Positions 15,450-25,700 of a stretch of 48,462 nt of DNA are shown piece after piece. The translations under genes were made by a program, and so were the position numbers. Numbering within the stretch: the first letter of the stretch is position 1; each line of letters starts with the position of its first letter. This DNA is from CAYVFC01 sp964450715 (GTDB lineage Bacteria > Myxococcota_A > Polyangia > Polyangiales > JAFGIB01): NCBI GenBank assembly GCA_964450715.1, contig CAYVFC010000053.1, positions 1-48,462 of the forward strand, given 5' to 3'. The notes under the pieces are model-generated. The model worked only from the letters and a program-made list of their open reading frames with translations. It had not been told where the DNA came from and ran no database searches.

Positions 15450-16918
15450 GTGCGGGCGAGCTTCACAGGCGCAGCGTGAGCGAGCTGCGAGCGGAGGTGA
15501 TCGCCGGCCGCGTCTCGTCGGTCGAGCTCACCCGGTATTACCTGGAACGTATCGGACGGCTCGATACCCGCCTCAACAGCTACATCACCGTCGACGGGGA
15601 GCGGGCGCTGGACCGGGCGAAGGAGCTGGACGAGGGCCTAGGCAAGGGGCAGGAACCCGGGGCGCTATTCGGCGTCCCCATCGCCATCAAGGATAACCTG
15701 TGTACACGCGGGCTGGCGACCACCTGTGCCTCCCGTATCCTCGAGGGATACCAGCCCCCCTACGACGCGCACGTGGTGGAGCGGCTGAAAGCCGCCGGCG
15801 CGGTGGTGCTGGGCAAGCTGAATATGGACGAGTTCGCCATGGGCTCCTCCAACGAGAACTCCTGCTTCGGGCCGACCCGCAATCCCTGGAATACGGAGTG
15901 TACCCCGGGCGGGTCCTCGGGCGGGCCGGCGGCCGCCACCGCGGCCTTTCTCACCCCGGCAGCCCTGGGCAGCGACACGGGCGGTTCGGTTCGACAACCC
16001 GCCGCCTTCTGCGGGGTTACCGCCATCAAGCCCACCTATGGCCGGGTGTCGCGGTACGGGCTGGTGGCCTTCGGCTCCTCGCTGGATCAGGTGGGGCCCA
16101 TCGCGCGCAGCACGGCGGATGCGGCGCTGCTGCTGGGCGTAATAGCGGGCCACGACCCGCGCGACTCGACCTGCGTCGGCCGGCCGGTGGACGACTACTC
16201 GGCCGAATGCGGCCAACCTGTACGCGGTATGCGGGTGGGGATCGCCCGCGACACCCTGGAAAAGGGTTGTGATCCGGACGTTCTCTCGACCGTGGATAAT
16301 GCAATCAAGATTCTGACCGAGCTGGGCTGCGAGCCGGTCGACGTCTCGCTGCCGCATGCCTCCTACGGCGTGACCGCTTATTATATCGTGGCGCCGGCCG
16401 AGGCCTCCTCCAACCTGGCGCGTTATGACGGGATGCGCTACGGGCTGCGGGTGGCCGCCGGTGACCTGATCGGCACCTATGGTCGGACGCGCGCCCGGGG
16501 ATTCGGCGCCGAGGTCAAGCGCCGCATCATGCTGGGGACCTACGCGCTGTCGGCCGGCTACTACGACGCCTTCTACCTCAAGGCGCAAAAGGCGCGCACC
16601 CTGATCTGGCGGGACTTCGCCGCGGCCTTCGAGAAGTGCGACGTGCTGCTGACCCCGACCGCGCCCACGCCGGCCTTTGCCATCGGCGAAAAGACCACCG
16701 ATCCGCTCTCCATGTACATGCAGGACGTCTTCACCCTGCCTCCCAGCCTGGCGGGCATACCCGGCATCAACATGCCCGGCGGGCTCTCCACCGAGGGCCT
16801 GCCGATCGGTCTGCAACTGTGCGCGCCCGCCTTCGAGGAGAAACGCCTGGTGCGGGTATCCCACGCCTTCGAGCAGGCAGCTGAATGGCCGCGGAGCGGG
16901 CCCTCGGGATGGGAGTGA
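15446..16918 (+). CDS. gatA: Asp/Glu-tRNA amidotransferase subunit A
   Basis: Amidase subunit that releases ammonia from glutamine for the transamidation. The amidase-signature triad is intact: Lys82 in 'GVPIAIKDNL', Ser157 in 'TPGGSSGGPAAA' and the nucleophile Ser181 in 'GSDTGGSVRQPAAFCG'. At 490 residues it is normal length. Its start overlaps gatC (ATGA) and its stop lies 4 bp before gatB. GatCAB implies that this organism makes Gln-tRNA and/or Asn-tRNA indirectly. Confidence 0.97.
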   Translation: MSAGELHRRSVSELRAEVIAGRVSSVELTRYYLERIGRLDTRLNSYITVDGERALDRAKELDEGLGKGQEPGALFGVPIAIKDNLCTRGLATTCASRILEGYQPPYDAHVVERLKAAGAVVLGKLNMDEFAMGSSNENSCFGPTRNPWNTECTPGGSSGGPAAATAAFLTPAALGSDTGGSVRQPAAFCGVTAIKPTYGRVSRYGLVAFGSSLDQVGPIARSTADAALLLGVIAGHDPRDSTCVGRPVDDYSAECGQPVRGMRVGIARDTLEKGCDPDVLSTVDNAIKILTELGCEPVDVSLPHASYGVTAYYIVAPAEASSNLARYDGMRYGLRVAAGDLIGTYGRTRARGFGAEVKRRIMLGTYALSAGYYDAFYLKAQKARTLIWRDFAAAFEKCDVLLTPTAPTPAFAIGEKTTDPLSMYMQDVFTLPPSLAGIPGINMPGGLSTEGLPIGLQLCAPAFEEKRLVRVSHAFEQAAEWPRSGPSGWE

Positions 16919-16922
16919 CGAG

Positions 16923-18388
<1,466 letters not shown>

Positions 18389-18392
<4 letters not shown>

Positions 18393-19474
18393 GCGGACGA
18401 CCCGAGCTTTCCCGCCCGCCCTTGAGCGAGGCGAGCTACTTCGCGGTGGAGATCGAGCCCGAGTCGGGCGAGGTCGTCATGCTCGAGCAGAGGTTGCTGC
18501 CGGGGCAGGTCGTTTACCATCGCTATACCCGACCCGAGCAGGTGGCCGACGCCATCCGGGACATGGTAGTGCGCGGGGCGCCGGCCATCGGGATCTCGGC
18601 GGCCTATGCGCTGGCGCTGCAGGCGAGGCTGGAAAAGGGAACCGCCGCCGTCTTCAACACATCCCACCAGGCCGCCGCCGCCGTCCTGCTCCAGGCGCGA
18701 CCCACCGCCGTCAACCTGGGCTGGGCCATTTCCCGGATGTCGAAGGTCGCCGCTACAGTGGCCGGGCTGGAGCCGGCCGAAAGAGCCGCGGCCATGCAGA
18801 CGGAGGCCGAGGAGATCCACCGCGAGGACGTACGGGCCTGCCGCAGCATGGGGCGGCTGGGAGCGAGGGACGTGCCCGAAGGCGCGACCATCCTCACCCA
18901 TTGCAACGCTGGAGCGCTGGCCACCGGCGGCTATGGCACGGCGCTGGGAGTCATCCGCGCAGCGCACGAAGCCGGCAAGAAAATCCAGGTGCTGGCCGAC
19001 GAGACCCGGCCCTACCTGCAGGGGGCGCGGCTGACCGCCTGGGAGCTACACCAGGACGGGATCCCCGTCACCGTCATCACCGACAACATGGCCGCCTCGC
19101 TCTTCCGCAGGGGCGAGATCGACTTCTGCGTCGTGGGAAGCGACCGCATCGCGGCCAACGGGGACGTGGCCAACAAGATCGGCACCTACAACGTGGCGGT
19201 GCTGGCCCGCGAGCACGGCGTTCCCTTTACCGTGGCCGCGCCCTGGAGCACGGTGGACATGCAAACCCCGACCGGTGACCAGATCCCCATCGAGGAGCGC
19301 TCGCGCGACGAGGTAGCCAAGATAGGTGATACAATTATGGTAGCCGACGGCATCGACTGCCGCTACACGGCCTTCGACGTGACGCCGGCACGCCTGGTCA
19401 CCGCCATCTACACCGAGCGGGGCCTGGTCCGCCCTTACAAGGGGGAGACGCCCGCGGTATTAATAGGGACGTAG
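18389..19474 (+). CDS. mtnA: S-methyl-5-thioribose-1-phosphate isomerase
   Basis: Converts methylthioribose-1-phosphate to methylthioribulose-1-phosphate in methionine salvage. The 361 residues contain 'MVVRGAPAIGISAAYALAL', catalytic Cys172 in 'LTHCNAGALATGGYGTAL', 'ADETRPYLQGARLTAWEL', catalytic Asp252 in 'VVGSDRIAANGDVANKIGTY', and 'STVDMQTPTGDQIPIEER'. It is translationally coupled to gatB by ATGA overlap, although the pathways are unrelated. The last two codons and the stop fall inside the left arm of a perfect inverted repeat (19464-19494), which may have replaced the original 3' end. Confidence 0.96.
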
Positions 19475-19587
19475 CTACATTATTTACATTATTTCTTGCG
19501 GTGAATAGCCGCGAAATGCAACAAAACTCGGACGCCTTGGCCTCAGAAACGCCTGCAAATAATGTAAATAATGTAGCTACGTCCCTA
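19464..19587. repeat. Perfect 31-bp inverted repeat element (MITE-like or hairpin)
   Basis: Arms 19464-19494 and 19557-19587 are exact reverse complements for 31 bp (core AGGGACGTAGCTACATTATT) and enclose a 62-bp centre. The AT-rich arms contrast with the surrounding GC-rich DNA. The left arm contains the mtnA stop codon. No clear target-site duplication is visible. Transcribed, it would form a very strong stem. It may be a small non-autonomous palindromic element or a terminator derived from one. Confidence 0.85.
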
Positions 19588-19716
19588 ACGTACTAACGTA
19601 CCGGGATGCAGGCGGCTTCCGGCGTACCGCCGGTGGCGTTGGTACCGGTTCTAACGTACTAACGTACCGGGATGCAGGCGGCTTCCGGCGTACCGCCGGT
19701 GGCGTTGGTACCGGTT
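19585..19716. repeat. 66-bp perfect tandem duplication at the 3' end of the giant lipoprotein gene
   Basis: 19585-19650 and 19651-19716 are identical. The second copy holds the last codons and stop of the minus-strand lipoprotein gene (stop 19659-19661); the first lies just beyond the stop. The first copy also overlaps the right arm of the inverted repeat by three bases, so the duplication abuts that element. Each copy itself contains a short direct repeat (TAACGTACTAACGTAC). Confidence 0.9.
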
Positions 19717-22700
19717 CCCTTGCGCCCCTGACCGCCGTTGCCCCAGGCGCTGAGCGCTCCGTTCGAGTGTACGGCCAGGCTCTGCTCGTCGCCGGTGGAC
19801 ACGGTGACCACCGGACTCTGTAGATCGGTGTTGCCGAAGACCGCGGCCGCGGCGTCGTGATCGACGATCACCGGGCTGCTCCGAGGCTCGGTCGTGCCGT
19901 CGCCCACCTGGTAGCTGCCGTTCAGCCCCCAGCAGGCCACCTCTCCTGCCGGGGTCACTGCGCAGGTATGACCCTGACTGAAGGCCGATATCTTGTTGAA
20001 GTCGAAGAGCGTATCCGGCGCGGCGAGCGTCTCTATCCAGTAATTGAGCGGCGTGGTGCCATCCGAGTCAAAGAAACGGATGTCGTCGCCGCTGGCAGTG
20101 ACGTGGTGCCAGAAATTGAGATGGCGGGCGTCGAGCACCACGCGCAGCTGGTAGCCGCTGACGCTGCCGCCGGCGCCGTTGTCCACGCCGATGCTCTTGT
20201 CGTAACAGGTACCGCAACTGCCGTTGAGCGCGTCGTCCAGGTTCGGGGTGACCAGCGGCTCGTTCGCCAGGTAGGCGCGTACTCGTACCCAGTCGAACTG
20301 GTTCGGATCGGTGCCGCCGCTGTCGGTGAGCGCCACCCGCTCGAGGTCCCAGTTGGTGAAGGTCTGGCTATCGATCAACGCTTCGTTGTAGTACGACTCG
20401 ACCGTGTTGCCCATCTTGATAAAACGGGCCACGTAGCCGCCGCCCGGGAAGCCGGTGGCCGAGGCTCCGGTGGTCGCGTTTGCCCCGTCGGTCTGCCGAT
20501 AGGCCGAGTAATAGGCCTGGACGAATATCACCTGGACGAAGCCTACACCGAACATCCGGGAGTTGGTCGCCGCCGAGGACCGCAAGCCGAAGGCCATGTT
20601 GGGAAGGTTACTCCCCCAGGAGGCGATGCGGGTCTCCGCGATGAAGTTGCTGCCCATGTCGGCCTGGCTGACGATGATGCGGCTGGTGTCCGCGGTTCCG
20701 CCCCAGGCGCCGGTAGAGGCGATGGTCAGGTTCCCGCCGGAAACGGTGGCGCTGCCGGTGCCGCTGTTGACGTTGGTCCACTTGCTCGCCGTGTCCAGGC
20801 TACTGCCATCAAACCCGTCGTATAACAGGAAGGTGGCGTCCGGATCGCTGGCGGGCGGCAGCGCCGGATCGCCGTAGCTCATGTAGATGTCCTTGCTCGC
20901 TCCTCCGGTCAGGTCGGTCTTGACCCAGATCACCGCCAGCGGCGGGCTCCCGTACACCACCACCGGCACCGGGCTGCCGGCTGAAGCGCTTCCCTCGCCC
21001 AGCCGCCCGTCGGCGTTGCTCCCCCAGCAGAAGGCGTCCCCGTTCTGCGCCAGCGCGCAGGTGTGGCGCTGCCCGCCGTCGATCACGCGGCGTCCACCCG
21101 CCATGCCGGCCAGCACGCCGTCGGCGCCCACGCCCAGGACCGTGACCGGGTAGGAGAAGTCATCGGTTCCATTGTTGCCCAACTGGCCGTCGCCGCCCTC
21201 GCCCCAGCAGGCTACCTGGCCGTTGGTCCGCGTCGCGCAAGTGTGGTACCAGCCCGCGCCGATGGCTACCGCATCGGTCAACCAGCCCATGTTGCCCACG
21301 CCGTGGACCTGGACCGGCGTCGGATCGCTCGCAGCGCTGTTGTGACCCAGCCTGCCGCTTCCGCCCGCGCCCCAGCACCAGACCTGGGTTTCGCCCTCGC
21401 CGATGGGCGCGGGATCGGTCAGCGCGCAGTAATGCTCGAGCCCCCCGGTGATCTCCACCGCATCGCTCAGCCCCACCACGTCTACCGGCGCGTCGCGGTT
21501 GGACGGGCTGCCCGTAACCCCGTCGCCGTTCTGACCGCTGGAATCGCTGCCCCAACACTTGACCCCGCCCGTCTGTAGCAGCGCGCAGCTGCTGTTCTGT
21601 CCCGTGGCCACGTCCACCGCGTTGTCGATGCCCGGAATCCTCACGGGCGCCCAGCGGTCTACCGAGTCGCCGCTGCCCAGGCCCAGCTCGTAATTGCCGT
21701 TGCTACCCCAGCAGTAGACCTCTCCCGTGGAGACGACCGCACAGGAGTGGTCGAGCCCGCTGTCGACCTCCACCGCGTCGGCCATCCCGGCCGTGTCAAA
21801 GGGCGTGGAACGCAGCGTGGCGGTGCCATCACCCAGCCTGCCATTGGCATTGCTACCCCAGCAGCGGGCCGTGCCGTCCAGCCGCAAGCCGCAGGTGTGA
21901 AGCTCGCCGGCCGTCACCTGCTGGTAATCCGTCGCCCCCGCCACCGCCACGGGATGGGAGGGATCGGTGCCACCCGCACCGTCGTCGCCCAGCCGCTCGT
22001 CGCTGTCCTCGCCCCAGCAGACCGCCTGCCCCGACTCCCGCACCGCGCAGCTGTGGGCCGTGCCCGCGCTGATCCAGACCGCGTCGTCCAGCACGCCAAC
22101 GCCGCCCACGCCCAGAACCGAAACCGGGTAGTTTCGCTGCGAGGAACCGCCGTAGCCCAATCGGCCGTTGCCGCCCGAGCCCCAGCAGTAGACGCTACCG
22201 AAGTCGCCCGAAGCGCAGGTGTGCGAAGCGCCGCCGTCGATCAGGATCATGCTCTTCAAGCAGCCCGATGGATCCGCCCCGGTGCAGGTGCCGGCATTGT
22301 CTACACCGTGTACATAGACCGGGGTCGACTGCGTGGTCGGCGTCGCGTCGTTGCCCAGCTGTCCGCTGCCTCCGGCGCCCCAGCAGGCCACCCGTCCCTT
22401 GTCCAGCAAGGCGCAGGCGTACGTGCCCCCGGCGGTGATGGCAAAGGCGCCGGTGAGATTCCCCGCGCCGGTCTCCCCGGCCAGCACCGCGCCCGGCGTG
22501 TTGCGGTCCCCGGTTCCGCCGGTACCCAGCCTGCCGTTGGAGCCCTCGCCCCAGCAGCGAACCTCCGAGCTCTGCAGCAGCGCGCAGGAGAAGAGATTTC
22601 CGCAAGCCACCGCCACGGCATCCGTGATGCCGCTCACCGTCACCGGCAGCTCGCTACCGCTCCAGCTGCCGTGTCCGAGCTGGCCGCTGGTACCCGTGCC

Positions 22701-25700
22701 CCAGCAGGCAACCTGCCCGTTCTCGCGCACCGCGCAGGAGTGGGTGGTGCCGGAGGAGATCTGAACCGCGTCGTACAGGTTGCCGACCGTGACCGGCCCG
22801 CGGCGGTCTTCCGTTCCCGAGTAGCCCAGCCGCCCGCCGCCGCCCACGCCCCAGCAGGCCACCCGACCGTTCTCGGTGAGCGCGCAGGTGTGCTCCGTGT
22901 TCGCCGAGATGGCCGCCGCGGTCACGCACTCGTCGGGCGTCCCGCAGTTGCCGGCTCCGTCGCATTCCGTATTCGCAGCACAGAGGCCATCGTCGCACGC
23001 CGTACCCTGCGGCTCCGGGTCGCTCGGACAGCCGCAGTCGCCGGCCAGCACCCGGTCCCCGTGCAGCGGGCACTCGTCGAAGCAGTCGAGGGTTCCGTCT
23101 CCGTCCGTATCTACGTCGAGCTCCTCGCAACCGCATTCGCCGGGCAGCAGCTTGGGATCATCCGGGCACTGGTCGGCCACCACCTCGCACACGTAGTGGT
23201 AGGAATCGCCGCAATCGGCGTCGTTCCAGACCCCGTCGGTCAGGATGATCCCGCAGTCCTGCCCGAAGGTGTCGTCGGGCTCGTTGTTCTCCCAGTTCTC
23301 GTAGAGACCGCCTACCGAGTAGCCGTTGTCCTCGCCCTGCCAGAACTGGTCGCCGTCGGCCACCCAGATCCAGAGGTCCTCGGTGCCCGCGTCGCTGGCC
23401 CCGATCCAGGCGTCGTCGGCCAGGTGATCGGTCACGAAGTCGTTCTCCGCCTGGTCGTCGATGCGCACCAGATCCATGCCCGGCCGCGACTGGCAGCTGG
23501 TCCTGGCCTGGTTCCAATCCGGTGAATCGGTGCAGAAGTAGTAACCGCTCGATGCCTGACCCGGATACCTCGCGAAGGTGCAGCTCGCCGCCGGGGCGCA
23601 GTCGTCCGGATCGCCGCAGGTGCCCGCGCCGTCGCACTGATCATTGGCCTCGCAAACCCCGTCCCCGCAAGGCGTCCCCGGCGCCGCCGGGGCGCTCGGG
23701 CAGCCGCAATCGCCGACCAGAATCCGAGCGGCGTCCAGCGGACACTGGTCCGCGCAATCATCGTAACCGTCGCCGTCCGAATCCAGCAGCGGATTGCAGC
23801 ACCCCTCGTCGGTCTCGCCGTCGCAGTTGTTGTCCGTGGCATCGCCGCAGGTCTCGCTCGCCAGGTGGGAGATGGTCGGATCAAACGGAGCGCAATCCTC
23901 GGTATCGGGATCGCCGTCTCCGTCGTCGTCATCATCGCAGACATTCCCCAGCAGATCCGAATCCGCATCCGCCTGGTCGGTGTTCGCATCGTACGGGCAG
24001 TTGTCCACGTCGCCGCAGATATCGTCGCCGTCCGTGTCGTTGTCCGCGTCGTTCGGACAGGCGTCGCAGACGTCGCCCAGCAGATCCACGTCCGAGTCCG
24101 CCTGGTCCGTATTGGAATCGTACGGGCAGTTGTCCTCGGCAGCGCAGTGGCCGTCGCCGTCCGCGTCGTTCTCCACCTCCAGGGGACAGATGTCGCAGAC
24201 GTCGCCCAGCAGATCGCTGTCCGCGTCCGCCTGGTCCGTGTTCGCATCGTACGGGCAGTTGTCCACGTCACCGCNNNNNNNNNNNNNNNNNNNNNNNNNN
24301 NNNNNNNNNNNNNNNNNNNNNNNNNNNNNNNNNNNNNNNNNNNNNNNNNNNNNNNNNNNNNNNNNNNNNNNNNNAGATGCCGTCGCTGTCCGCGTCGTTG
24401 TCCGCGTCGTTCGAGCAGGCATCGCAGGCGTCGCCGATCAGATCCGAGTCCGCGTCCGTCTGGTCCGTGTTCGCATCGTACGGGCAGTTGTCCACGTCAC
24501 CGCAGATGCCGTCGCTGTCCGCGTCGTTGTCCGCGTCGTTCGAGCAGGCATCGCAGGCATCGCCGATCAGATCCGAGTCCGCGTCCGCCTGGTCGGCGTT
24601 GAACAGGTCCGGGCAGTTGTCCGCATCCGCGCACACCCCGTCGCTGTCCGCGTCGTCCAGCGCGTCGACGGGACACACGTCGCAAACGTCGCCCATGCCG
24701 TCCGAATCGGCGTCGGCCTGGTCGCCGTTGGAAATGCCGGGGCAGTTGTCGGCATCCGCGCAGAGCCCGTCGGCATCCTTGTCGTTGGCCGCGTCCATCG
24801 GGCAGACGTCGCAGGCGTCACCGAGCAGATCCGAGTCCGCGTCCGCCTGATCCGAGTTCGCGTCGGTCGGGCAGTTGTCCGCGTCGCCGCAGACCCCGTC
24901 GCCGTCCGCGTCGTCGAGCGGGTCAGCGGGACACGGGTCGCAGGCGTCGCCCGCCAGATCCAGATCCGAGTCGGCCTGGTCCGAGTTGGCGTCGGTCGGG
25001 CAGTTGTCCGCATCACCGCAGACCAAGTCGCTGTCCGCATCGTCGAGAGCATCGAAGGGACAGAAGTCGCAGACGTCGCCGGCACCGTCCGAATCCGCGT
25101 CCGCCTGATCGGCGTTGACCGTCAGCGAGCAGTTGTCGCAGGCGTCGCCTACCGAGTCCGAGTCGGAATCGAGCTGGTCGGCGTTGGCGAGCCCGAGGCA
25201 ATTGTCACAGACGTCGCCCGCGCCGTCGCTGTCGCCATCCTCCTGGCCCGGGTTGAAGGTAAACGGGCAGTTGTCCTCGTCGTCGGTTACGCCGTCGCCA
25301 TCGCCGTCACCCTCGCAGAGGTCGCCCTGACCGTCGCTGTCCGCGTCCTGCTGGCCCGGATTGGCGACCAGCGGGCAGTTGTCCACCGTATCCGACACGC
25401 CGTCGCCATCGTCGTCCTCGTCGCAGACGTCTCCCTGCCCGTCCGTGTCCATGTCGGCCTGGTTCACGTTGGCATTCGACGGACAGTTGTCCTCGTCACC
25501 GCACACGCCGTCCGCGTCCGCGTCGTCGCTCGGGTCGTGGATACAGGGGTCGCAGACATCTCCCTGATCGTCGGTGTCCGCGTCCTCTTGACCGGGATTG
25601 CCCAGCAGCGGGCAGTTGTCCTCGCCCGCGCACAGGCCGTCGCCGTCCGCGTCGTTGGCAGCGTCCTCGGGGCAGGCGTCGCAGTCGTCGCCGATTCCGT

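Noticed and set aside
16677..16922. Upstream extension of the gatB frame into gatA
   Set aside because: GatB homology begins at the ATG at 16923; the extension is the wrong frame of gatA.
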